From Taeniopygia guttata (Eukaryota > Chordata > Aves > Passeriformes > Estrildidae): a stretch of DNA of 64,000 bases. Below the pieces are notes generated by a model. It was not told the DNA's origin. It saw only the letters and a program-made list of their open reading frames with translations, and made no database searches. A program made the translations under genes and the position numbers. Location of the stretch: positions 42,160,001-42,224,000 of the forward strand of contig NC_133030.1 in assembly GCF_048771995.1 (NCBI RefSeq), written 5' to 3'. This document shows positions 1 to 12,300 of the stretch, piece by piece (positions within the stretch are counted from its first letter, which is position 1; every line of letters begins with the position of its first letter).

Positions 1-3000
1 ACATTTCACACTGTTAATAAAGCATAGCCATCTCCCTCTCTGCGCCACTCACAGTTCATTGATTCTCTCTCTGAATAAGAAATAAACCTTCATAAATCTT
101 AGAGCTGAAGCTGCAATGATTTCTCTGTCATGAAGAAGTATTTGCAACCCTAATCTTTAGCTTTGTGATTCATTTTCTTCACAAATGATGCACACTATCA
201 TAATTTCAATGTTTTATTTTCAAGGTTTTGCAGTCGTAACTACAGGTGGGAAAGCCGAGTTGAATGATGGAGAATGTTCACTTCAAGATAGGCGATCCAA
301 TGCTTACAGGAGACCTTAGGAGCTGAAGCACGACAAAGCCCAGTCAGCTCTTATTTCACTACCTTGGGAAGATGCTTGAAAAAATGAGCAGTGCTCCTTG
401 CAAAGTGCTGAAGGCTAAAGAGTTGTTTGGCAATATACACACCTATTTGTAAGTTATACATCAACATCTATTTGTAGTGCACTGACACAATTTCCATACA
501 AAGATGATGTCCTTAGGAGCAGCAAAGAGAGCATGTCAGTTTTAGGATAAAGAAGCTTGCAGTAATGGATGAAAAAGCTCAGATGTGTCTTGCTAAAGAT
601 CATTTGCTCCCTCCCTTGGAAGGAGAGATGTTACCCTGATTCTTAAGTTTTTCTAAAGCCTTCTAAGTTTATATTCTATTAGAAAACTTTCCTACACAGT
701 TTCTGTAAATAACATATTGTTTTGCATTCCTTCATGGGGGTACAGAAACTTAATATACTAGTGGTTTGTCCAATGTCTTTGGAGAGGTGGCCCATTCACT
801 CTCCAATCCACTGTCACCTTTGGAAAAGTATAAAAATTAGAGTCAGAAAATAAACTTCCTCTTTTACCTTGCAAAATAGCAGGTAGCTCGCTTTGTGCTT
901 CTCGTGTCCTATAGCGACAGAGAGTACTTGGGAAAATGTCACTGGCAAATAGTAATACTTTTTTTTAAATCTCCATGACAAAAATCTCATGAAAATGTGA
1001 TTAAGGAATTTAGAACAGTTGTAAAAAATCAGAAGACTAATTGAAAAAATCAATCTTCATTTTTCCTAATTGAAAAGTAGAGCCATCTTGACCATTATTA
1101 TCTACAGTACCTTACAAATTCTTCCACAAAATGCTTACAACTGTAGCTACAATCAGGTTTAGCCACCCCACAGCATTGCCTTTACTACCCTTTAAGAAGC
1201 AGGCAGTAGTTCTCACAGCAAGATGCCCCTAATGTACTGTGGTATCTAAGTTTATTGGAATACGACTGAAGAATGCATACCTGACTTTACACTGTATTTT
1301 TCACTCAAGTATTTAAAGAAATCAGACCATCAAGCCCCCATCAAGGGGCAATGTGTCATTTTCTCTCTTGCAAAATGAGTATTGAAGGATGTATTTGGGT
1401 AAGGGTAGGAAAACTGTAATTTAAACAAATCATAGCAAGCATCTGCCTTACTTCAAAGATCTCATTCATGGTTTTTAGAGTCAAGGCAGTATATTGGTTA
1501 TATTACTAAGGAAATAACAGCCCACATATCACAAGGAAAATCAGCCCATGCTGAGAAAGAAGTGACAAGGCATCTATGTGGTTATTATAGTTAAGAAGAC
1601 AACACCATGAAAATCCTCTTGCATATGTATAGCAAATACTTTATGTGTGAGGGAAGATTGTCCAATCAAAGTACACTGTGGGAAATAAAAGCCCAAGCAG
1701 CTCACCCAAGGGTATGGGTGAGAAAATGCTAAAGGGTAAAACTCTGCAGCAGGTCAGACCAGAGCTGCCATAGGACATAGCAGGAAAAGACAAGCACCTC
1801 ATCTCCTCTGCTTGCTTCATCTATCAGTAGCTGTAGGAAGAGTATCCACCAAATAACCAAGGAAAAACAAGTTCTTATCATTACAGTTCCAACAGAACAT
1901 CTTGGTGCAGTTTATGCAAAGACCACATAATGCAATCAATTCAAAAGCTCAGGGGAAAGCTACCTCAGGAATACTAGTTGTGAAAGGAATTTAAGTGACA
2001 GGAAATCACGGAAGTGAGAGAAAGCAATGTGAGCATGGTCCTCTCATTGCTTTTTTTGGGGGTTATGTGCCCCCAAAGAAAGTTATTCAACATGTACCTT
2101 TTATTGCAGAAACTGAAGTACAAGACAAATTAGTCCTCTATGAGCTAAACCAATGATCCTCATAGCAAAGATCACTGGGATGGACACCAAGAGATCACAG
2201 GTCCTCTGGCAGGCTGTGTCAGTGAGCTGGAAATGCAGATGCTAATGCATAGAGTTGGAGGTGATGGACCTGTGGCAATAGAAGAATGGAACAGGAATCT
2301 GTTACTACAGTTTTGCAGAAAGTTTAAGTCACTTCAGCTGCAGCTGAATGGAGACATTTCTAGCTCCTGACAGTCCTTCTAGTGCAAAGCAAAATAGGAT
2401 TCCTACAAACACTACTGAGCAAATACAAATGTTTTAGTGAAGCGGCAAAAGCTTGGGGTCACTTGTTTCAGGCTAACAAAAAGGTCCAAGAAAAGCCAAC
2501 TCAGAGTTTTTCTAAACCCTCTGCTCTTTCCAACTTCCTCAGAGAAAGGTTACCTGCCTCTGGTCTGCCAAGCTACCATAGCACCACATGCAGTGATTTG
2601 GGGGAAGAAAAAACAAGCACAAGTCTGACAAATTTTCCAGGTAGATAAGGGGCAGCAGAAAAAACCAACACTGAACTCCTGTAGTCTTCACCAGACCCAA
2701 CCTTTTTCTTTGAAAGGTTTATCCATTTCGTGTTTGCGGTCTCTCCCAGTAAGCCACCTTCAACTTAAGAGTTCATTTCCCAAAGATTTTGTTCACTAAA
2801 TTCATGGCCGTCTCATGCACCTGAAGGACAAGTACAGCACAGGGACACAACTAAAAATATGGGAGACAGAAATATACCACATAAATTGACAGAGGTAAAG
2901 AGAGGCCACACTACTTTCACAAACCTCTGCCTCAGGACCCATGAAAATGTATGGGCAGGAATCCCCTCATGATCTTGACAATCAATTGCCAAACTAGTTT

Positions 3001-6000
3001 GAGTCAAATGTCTCTCATCTGCCAGTCAGACGATAACACAGATGTTGTACACTTGGGTTACTTCTCACATACCTGAGCTGCTTCTAAAAAATGAGCAAGT
3101 GCGTAAAATGTTCATCTCCTCCCACATGTGCGCAAACAGCAGCTGCAGTGGGCACCCTGTACAGGGTGCAGCCCACGCTGGCAGAGCAGGAGGCTGAATA
3201 CACAAAGATAAACCTTACTTAGGAATGCTCACGTGCTGAGTTAAGTGCTGTGATAATTAAATCGTTAGTCACATTGACAAGTGGGTGGAAGAGGCTGGAA
3301 ACATCTGATGCAGTTTGCTACAGGCAATCATAGATTTACCAGTGATGTATCTGTCACACACAAAGATGGGCTCAGACCCAAGCATCTGCAACAGCTCAAC
3401 TTTAAGCTATGCCCAGAAATTAAATGGAACGAAGATACCAGCCCTGCATCCCCAGTGCTGTAATACAACCAAGACCAACTACCAACCTACCGCATGCAAG
3501 CAGCTGTATGATTTCACATACTCAAAATATTCATCCGGGAAAAGAATTTGCAGAGGCTAATCCTTATCTAGAGATTTGGGAATTTCCCTTCCTGAAATTC
3601 TCCCTGATATTACTAACTAGTTGTCTAGCATTTATATGTCCCCAGTCTTGTTATGCAGCATATCTCACTTGGCTACTGCGTAACAAAAGGCTTGCAGGGT
3701 CAGCAGAGATCTGAAGCATTTCAGTAAATACCTAACCACCCTAATCAGTATCTGCCACTCACATAGTACCAACTCATCTTTGCAACAGTTTTCAATCTCC
3801 TCTCAAGTACAAAACTGATGTTTGTCTCAACAAACTAAATTTTACGTGAGAGCTGATGGTGAAAAATTGGATCTTGTACCCCAGAGCACCAGCCCTTGTA
3901 TCACTACTTGCCTCAAAATTCCTCCCCATAGAGCAATATAATCAGGAACCGGGAAGGGGAAAAAGGCAAAAAATGGTAACCTGTATTAGGACACCTCACT
4001 TGCTGTGCTGGTCCCATTCCACAGAGAAGCCTGTGCACCCTTCCCAAGTCTAGAATTAATTGTTACTAGAGAAGCCTAAGGCTTGTGGGGACTCTGTTTA
4101 CTTGCTACTTCCTGTGACAGGTGAACTTTCAGGAAACAGCAGCCTGCAGGAACATGCACAAAGAGGACAAGACTCACAGCAACAAGCTAAGGTGGGTTGT
4201 TTTTCCCCAAAAAAATTTTATTTGAGAAAGCTGACAAAAGTCTCCCAACCAGTCATTACAGGTAATCCACACCAGTCCCCACATCTGCTCCCCAGTAACT
4301 ACACCAGTACAGTGAAGATCAAAACATAACACCAGAACAATGAGAGTGTAACAGTCACCTGGGGAACTTAAGGCCTCACCATCATTTTTAAGATAACTTT
4401 GTACTCAGATAAGGATGGGGTGAGAATACCAAAACAGACAAGACTGGAAAAGACCCTTTCTTGTACTGTCTTTTCAAGTTATATAAAAGCAAAAGCAAAA
4501 CCTTAACAGATCTACAGGCTTCAAACTGTAGGACCTACAACTACCTTCAAATGACTTCTGTAATTCAGTCCTGTGGCACTGCTGCTGTTCTGTGCTGTAA
4601 CAGCTTTCAAAAACATACAAGGATAAAATGGATGCAAGGGCAGAGGAGTGGACTTAGGATCCTAATATGCCTTTATCAAAAACCAAACAAATTAAAAAGA
4701 ATCAAAGTACCTGCAGTGGAACTAACAACTCCAGGAACTGGGGAATGGCAAAGGACTAATGTATTTAGATGACAGGAGATCATCTTTTACATCCTCTTTT
4801 CCACTGCTTCACCCTGGACAACTGTTTCCTTCCTAGTAATAGATCAGACTCAGGTGAGAAATTATAAAACTATGCTTTTTTGAAACTGCTAGGCTAGGCC
4901 CAGGGCCATGACAACCCCATTCCTACCCAGAAGTATCAAGACACAGGACACCAGAATGCTGTGCTGCTGAACCACTTGCTCTGAAGGAATGCAGAGATGA
5001 GGAAAGAATTATAATCACAGCCTAAAGCCAGCAACAAGTCCAGAAAGTTAATCTGCTTGCTTTTTCCCAGCCTGGCTTTTTTAATATAGTGCCATCTGGA
5101 CAGCTGAGAAATGGCAAGAAGCTGCTGGCTCTTGCTATCTAGTACTGCACAGGAAAATAACAGGTCTGTTGAGGGCACAGCACAGACTGCCCCCTCAGTT
5201 GTAGAATTAGCCTATTCCCACCCTCTACTGCCTTTTTTCAGTTCACCCACATTCTTCCAACTCCTCTGCTACCCTGCACAGAACTATTGTACCCTCAGAC
5301 CTCAATGCAGGGTACAGGCCCATACCTCATTTGAGCATCAGCTCACCCTGCTTTGAGGTCTCATAAAATGACATTCAGCCAGCTGCCTGGATAGATGAGA
5401 AGTCTCCTGCTCAATGTAAGACCAAGTTTCCTAGCGTGACCTGCTCCCATCTGCTCTGTGACTGTATCTGACCAAGGCCTCCTGCACAAAAGGCTGTTCC
5501 TGATCTAGGTTTTCAGGAAAGCTGCTGCACCATTTCAAAACAAGAGAGGCAAATCCAAGACAAACATGTGGGGGAAGGGTGGGACCAAGGCTGGATAGTT
5601 TATTTGAGCAAAGCAGGCTTCTTTCCAAGCTCAAACACACTTCCAAGCCTGCCTTAGAAAGTTCTCCTTCCTCCAGGCTGAATCACTATATGCTCTGACC
5701 TCTCAGCACAAAGACACCAGCTCCCACAGGGAGAAACACAGAGGTCCACGACAGGGACCAAACCTTGGAAGACCCTCTATTCTCAGGCCCGGCTGGAATG
5801 ATGAATCCTATTGCTTTGCACTCATCTCCATTTGCTTGAGGCTTAGATTCCAGCTGGTGAGGACAGGGAATCCCCCTGCTCTGCTCCAGTGTGACCTGCA
5901 TGCCACCTAAAGAGTGCAGCAGGGTCAGGTGGTTCTGAGTAACACTGCAGCCACAGACAGATGGGAGACATCATCAAGCCATGACTATAGAAGGAGAATA

Positions 6001-6020
6001 GACAGCGCAAAAACTTGCTG
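1..6020. other. Intergenic DNA downstream of TMED10
   Basis: No coding exon or RNA gene was recognised on either strand. The DNA is AT-rich and its open frames are short and composition-driven. In human the next gene beyond TMED10 is NEK9 on the same strand. I looked for its GC-rich first coding exon with the kinase glycine loop and did not see it, so NEK9 probably lies further left. Reverse-strand AATAAA signals near 4217-4222 and 1250 could serve longer TMED10 transcripts, but nothing in the sequence shows they are used. Confidence 0.6.
2050..2082. repeat. 13-bp inverted repeat (hairpin)
   Basis: The arms at 2050-2062 and 2070-2082 pair over 13 positions with one T/G wobble and enclose a 7-base loop. 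The stem consists of a T-run followed by five G, matched by five C and an A-rich arm. No T-run follows it and no small RNA family was recognised. Confidence 0.6.
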
Positions 6021-6264
6021 CAGCTGTCATGGAAATGTCTTTTTTTATTTAATTGCTGCCCCAGGAATACCCAAACCCATCATGACCTCCCCCACCCTCA
6101 ACATCCAACAGGATTTCACAAGTCCCCCATTGCCTCCGATGTTCAGGCTCCCCTCCCGCTTTAGGGTCCAAGTTCCTCCAGAGAAGCTCCAGTCAGTGGG
6201 TAGCATCTGTGAGATGGCTCCAGGAGGCCATGGCTAGGTCCCAGGGGGAAGAAGATTTGCTCCT
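6020..6264 (-). other. TMED10: TMED10 3' UTR (short form)
   Basis: This is the stretch between the TMED10 stop codon and the first good reverse-strand polyadenylation signal. The cleavage point near 6020-6030 is estimated from the usual 10-30 base offset. Longer 3' UTR forms using signals further left are possible. Confidence 0.5.
6044..6049 (-). terminator. TMED10: Polyadenylation signal AATAAA, TMED10
   Basis: The plus strand reads TTTATT, so the minus strand carries canonical AATAAA about 215 bases after the TMED10 stop codon. It is the nearest canonical signal downstream of the gene. Confidence 0.55.
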
Positions 6265-6386
6265 TTACTCAATCAGCTTCTTGGCCTTGAAGAAGCGACG
6301 CAGGTAGAAAACCTGCCAGGTGGCCAGTCCGATGAGACAGCACATGGAGAAGATGCTGAAGTACAGAACCCGTGTGTTTGTCGACT
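6265..6386 (-). CDS. TMED10: TMED10 exon 5 (residues 184-223 and stop)
   Basis: It encodes [10 protein letters not shown], the single membrane span, and the tail [13 protein letters not shown] followed by TAA at 6267-6265. The acceptor reads TTTTAG. The tail carries the FF and KK sorting signals that define p24 delta members. Confidence 0.97.
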
Positions 6387-9300
6387 CTAAAACAGACAAC
6401 AAACCATTGCACCTGAGTCTGGCATCACAGGATGCACCCCGAGATGGCAAAATTCCCAGGACTTCTTCTCCTCCCTCATGCAAAAGCAGGACAGCATGAA
6501 GGCAAGGGCACCTGAGAACCAGCAGCACTTGAGAATAAAAGCAGAGAGAACAACAAGGATAATAAGAGGGAACAAGGTGAAGCTGTGGTTAATGGGCAAC
6601 ATTGAATGGAGTAATTCCCATTAGGAATGGAGACAGAAAGAAATGATTTCTAGAGACAGAACAACAAGACTCAGTGACTGCTTCAGGTTTCCCTTACTAG
6701 GAACAGAACAGGCAGAGACACTATAATTGCTTGATCTCCAAATGCTGCCCTAATAACACATTTAACAGAAATGAGAGGTTTTAGAGTTCCAGCCCTCTAA
6801 AGGGGCACACAGTCTCTCACCATTTGTGTCCCTCATCTCCTCTTCTCGTTTCTTCATATAGGCAAAGTCATTAACGATGGACTCTGAAAGATCTTCCAAA
6901 CGCCTCAATTCTACTTCCAGCGGTTTCAACTTCTCCACTTTAGCAATCTAGAAAACAGGAGACTCGAGTCACCGAAACAAAACCAAAAGCTCCCACATGG
7001 GTTTTTACTGCCAGTTTGAACCACTCCTCCCCACACGCTACAGATCTGGGGCATCCTTCCCCTCGGGAAATACCTCTGCAAGCCAGAAACTACCATTGCA
7101 TAAAACACTATCACTTCTCCCACCTGTTTTCTGAAACACACTTTCCTACTACTCCTCCTACACAATGGAGGAGCACAGCATGCATGCAAGCACACTTCTT
7201 CCTTATTCGGCTTAATGTTAGCTTATTCACAGTTGGCTTCTGAAGAGTGGGCAGAAGATCTTGCCACATAACTAAACCTCCAGTGAGTATAAGTCACAGA
7301 CTGAGATACAGGTGACTAACTTACATATGTATACGATGCAGTTCCACAGGCACACAGGCTATTAGCACCGAGACTCCCTTCACTAATGCCCCAGAGAGCC
7401 CCAGCAGCAGCGGCTTGGATTATCCCGCAGGAGCTCTTGGCTTTCATCCCTCAGACACAGGCACCGGGTGGCGCTGCGGGGCCGCTGCCGGCCCGGCTCC
7501 CGACGGGAACAACCCGCTTCCCCCGGGAGCGCTGGGTCATCAGGGACATCGCCTCTGCCCGCAACGCCCAGCCCAGGGCCCCGCGGCTCACACGCTTGGA
7601 CCCAAAAAACAAAAATCCGCTGCAAAATTCAATTAGAAAGCACAGCACACAACAGCAGCTATTTTAAGTTGAATGTGTAGACGTGTCGCTGCCCCAGCTG
7701 TGGCGATACCCTGACACAAGCGTTACATAAAACCTTTGACACAAGGACACTCAAAGGAAGCTAACTGCAATTCCTGACACTTCTCCAGGGCTTGGGTAAC
7801 TGCGGTTTTGAATAGAACTTTGCCACAACGGCCAGATGCTGAGTCCCCAAGTAATGCAGCAGAGGAAAAATGAGTTACAGAAAACACACCGAGCATCTGC
7901 AGTTCACTACCAGTCTCAGCCTCACAGGATTATTAGATATAAGCTACGCGGTGGCCATCTCTCAGTGATCCATGCTCACAGGCAGGCAAGAGGGTACCCA
8001 GCACGAAGGTATCCCCAAACTGCCACTTCCAAATGCAGCTGCCTGGGCATCAGAGCCAGAGCTGAAGAGATGCTCGTGACCAAGGCAGTGCTAGCTAATC
8101 AGCCCTTCCACTGAAGGGTCTCCACATGACACACATATCCTGGCAAGCAGCAAGCCATCAAACAGTCATCTGAGGGGTTTTATGCTGAGGCAAGCTGTAT
8201 ATTATAGCTCTGCCAGCACAGCAGTGTCACTTTGGAGTGTGTTTGAGAGGAGCAGTAGGAAGGAGTAGGTTAACCCCCTCCTGCTTTCTAGCCAATAGAC
8301 TGTAATGACAAAACCCTGTGGCCTGGCCACATATCTGCCAGCAGAGAGCTTTGCTGAAAAACTGGCACAAGTCTGCGTGTCTACAGCCCAGACTCTGCTG
8401 ACACTGCTAGAGCAGCAGGTCTGTAACACACACAGTGTCTTGGGCAGCTGTACTGACAACCTAGTCTTGCACTGACCAGCTCCATTATCTTCCTTGAGGA
8501 TTCACTTCCTCATCCACAGAAGGCTACAAGGATTCCACTGGGAAAGAAACAAGGTTTATCTGCTTCGTCTGCATCCCTTCAGCTGCTCTTAACAGGTGCA
8601 GCTACACTCTAATAGCTACTTTGAGTCCTGCATGTAGTGCAAGATGTGTATCCTGAATAATGGAATCAATCAGAGTGGAAAAGGCGTCTGAGATCGAGTC
8701 CAACCTAAGACCTAACACCACCACGACAACTAGACCATGGCACTAAGTATCATGTCCAGTCTTTCCTTAAACACCACAATCTCCTTGGGCAGTCCTGGAA
8801 CTTTTTACTCCTAATGAACCCAATATGCACAGCTGCTCCAAGAGATTTTGTAAAAAAGCCCAACAAGCATCTGTGATGAAACATCATCATCCTAGAAAGA
8901 ACATCTGGACCATCAGCACCAGGATAACAACTCCAATGGGCTTCCCAGGGGTCACCCAAAGATTTGTGAAAGCCTAACTCTCTTCTAGCATAGAAAGAGA
9001 TACACTATAGACAAGAACTGATAAGGGGTAGTCGATGTGGGGAAAAAAACTAGATCATCAAGCATTCTTAGTGCCATCAGAAATCTTTTCACTTTCATAT
9101 ACCTTCATTTCTATTTCTTCAATGGATAAAGTTATTCCTCCCAAACCCAGATAATTAAGCTATGAGATTGCAGTTAAGATTTTCTAATCCGTCTCACTAT
9201 TCCAGCTGCTTTGCTCCAAGAACATCTGGATCTATGAAAGTCTATGCAGTCGGACTTGGACAGTATCAGTGACCCTCAATAAACTCCCTGAATCAAGTTT

Positions 9301-12300
9301 CCTTGCAGCAATTCAACAAGAAGAACTAGTGCTGTCCAACAGGTCACTGGTACCCAACAACACATGACCATCACAAGCAAAAGGCTCAATTCCATGAGAG
9401 AAACCTGAGTAACATTCCTGCCCTCTGAGACCTTACAGCAACTTGTCAAGTCAAAACTCACAACTACTACTGCAAACTGAGGAGATGGTGAAAAAAACCC
9501 CACACTCCAAAGCAGTGTGGTTAAACATCTATAGCAGCTGTATAAACAATAAATCAGTTTGAGTCCTTTGTAGATATCTGTTCAACAAGGCTCAATACAG
9601 TCTACAACTCTGAGAGGCCCTCATAAGTCCAGGATGCTTGCCAGGGCTGCAAAGATCTGCATTTGGTATCAAGTGGGACTGCAAGTCTAAATTCTTCTTT
9701 TCTTGTATTTGTCCATGGATCTTTTCCCTCAATGAGCATAAGAGATGCATTTATTCCAAGACAGTTGTATCAGTACAGCCAGTGAGTATGTAGATACACA
9801 GGCATACAAGAACCTTCCTGCACAGCACTGGTGCTTCTACAGTAAAGTAACTCAGTAAAGTACACTACAGTAAAGTAACTCTAGAGTATGCTGTGGGGTG
9901 GTATTTAAAGGGATTTTGTAAATATAGCAAACATAATCCTCCCTGTTACGCTCTCAGGGGTTCACCCCATAAAATTTCAACATCTTGCAATCCTTCAGTA
10001 GCAGGTTAACAAACAGATGGTCCTATGAGTGCTCCACTCTTCCCTGACCCCAAGCACAGTTTTACTCTCCATGTAGGATGTGCTCCAGACTGACTTAAGC
10101 TATGATTGCTCTGCTCTTCCTTGACCCCAAGCACCTCCTTACATCCGCATAGGAAGTGCTCCCAGCCAACTTAAACCACGCAAGACCAGACAGCCCAAAG
10201 TTTGAAAGGATACAAAAATACCAGCATGACCATCTCAGATATTTGTTAATTTTCTATCTGGAACCATGCACAGCCTCCTCTGCTCCCCACTCTCCTCTTT
10301 TTGGATCTCCCATGCTCTTATGCACAGAGGACACAGCAATCATTTGTGGGACTCTTTCTCCACCAATAATTCTCATTTTCTCAAGCACAGGCTCTATACT
10401 GGGGGATGACATATCCCAAATTCTAGTGAGCCAAAAGCATGATAGCTTCCATAAAAATTCAGCATCCAAACCAGTCAGGACTGTCTCAGCCACAAAATAA
10501 CTGCTACTCTACACAGCTGGCTCTTGGGTCTAAGCAAGCTATGTCCTCCTAAGATGGAAATGTTTAGGCTTTTATGCCTGTTTTCAATGTCACACCTTCA
10601 AACCAAATACCCATCCCACAGCAGCTACTACTCTGCCAAACACCTTTACATTGATACACCGCCAGTTCTTAGAAACACACAAGAGCCATTTCAGGCCTGC
10701 TGAGACAGTATATCTTACAGGCAGGAAGGTACGAACAGTAACATGGAAACTTGACCTTTAAGAGGGGCTCTGATATTAACTTAAGATGACCTCTGCTGCA
10801 GGACCTGGGGGAACTTCACCTCTCAGTGTCTTGTTGCCTCTAAATGCCAATGCCCAGAAGCTGGGTCATGCTGTCGTAGCAAGGAAATTCACACATTAGG
10901 CTCCAGTTCCCAGAGTACAGAATCAATTCTAGTTGATGTTTGTATTTTTTTTCCCTCCCATAACACACAAAGCTTCACTGCAATTGTAGTTTGCAGACAG
11001 GCTTTCATCACCAGTGGGAAAACAGCTTCCCATCACGAGCCCAGATCTACAAAAGCATCACGTGAGTGCTGGGAAAGGGAAGCTGGCAGTGCAGGCAGCC
11101 AGGGACATACCTCCTCATAGTTCTTTGCTTCAACGCCATGCTTCATATCCAGAGTCACGAGCTGGTCCGGCATCCTCCCTGTTCCTGGAAGCATAATGAA
11201 AGGATTCCTTGTGTGAAACATTCAGCCTGCCAGGAAATCACCAGCTCTTCCCACCAGTGAGGAAGAACTCGAATCCCTCCCCTCCCTCCATGTCTGCAGC
11301 TAACTGCGGAGGCAGCACAGTCCAGCCTAAAAATACAGAGACTTCACAATAAATCCTGGCTGAAGGAGAGCCTCCCAAATATAATCAGAACAAGCTGTAA
11401 CTAAAAGCACTGAGTGTCTACAAGATGCAAATCACTGTAAAAACTGCAGAGGATTAGAACATGAACACCAGCTGCTATGAGACAGCCTAGTGAAAGACAA
11501 GTCACCAGAGGGACAAATATTCAACTGGGAGGCCCACGTTCACAGGAAGTGAACAAGCAACTTGTCAAGGTTACTGGGGCTGCAAATGGCTTTACATTCA
11601 AAGGAGCAATTGATAAACTGCTGCAACTGAGGAACGCAGCCTACGAGGACTAATGACCCTGACATACTGGAATATCCGCAGAAGCCAAGGCAATCCCTTT
11701 ACCAACCATCTCAGATACCTGAGAACCACACTGCTAATGCAGTAAGAGGCTTCTGAAGCTGGGAAAACACTGCCTCAGAGAGCTGCCAGCTGGAGCCACA
11801 TAAACAGCGCATAAGGCTGCAGTCACCAGCAGAGTAGGCATCTTTCAAGGCTGAAACCCCCAGGCTGGGGAAACCCGTGGCTTGTAGCTTCTTTCTACTG
11901 CTACAAACTGTCACATCTGAGAACATTCACAAGAAAAGAAATATATAAGACTGTGATATCAGATACCCTAAAAAATGCTGCACAACAGCTTATCTGAGTA
12001 TCATTCTCTACTATACCACCCACCAAGAAAATGTCTGTATGTAACACATTTCCAAATCCCAGCACGTTGGGACATACAGCTGTCCTCAGCCAGCTGCCAG
12101 CAAAACACAAGGTCTGAATTTACTTAATCTATTAATTTCAGAGTCTCTATCCAGGAGCATGTCCAATACTCACATTTTGTCTCAGAAGGCTACCAGGTGG
12201 GCATTCCCTCAGTCCACAAACAAATTCAATGTACAGGTTATGCTGGGTCCAACTTCAGTTGGGGCTAGGAAAATATTCCAGATCTTCGATACAACATCCC

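Larger units (their letters stand above)
6948..11110 (-). other. TMED10: TMED10 intron 3
   Basis: A 4.16-kb intron. It holds a reverse-oriented CR1 tail at 8655-8830, a short AGTAAAGTA-type repeat at 9837-9881 and a diverged tandem duplication at 10030-10183. The segment around 7380-7600 is GC-rich with several CpG but shows no promoter motif or exon I can support. Confidence 0.9.

Noticed and set aside
1-6000. 5' end of NEK9, expected next to TMED10 by human synteny
   Set aside because: No GC-rich first exon or kinase-domain text was found on the minus strand.
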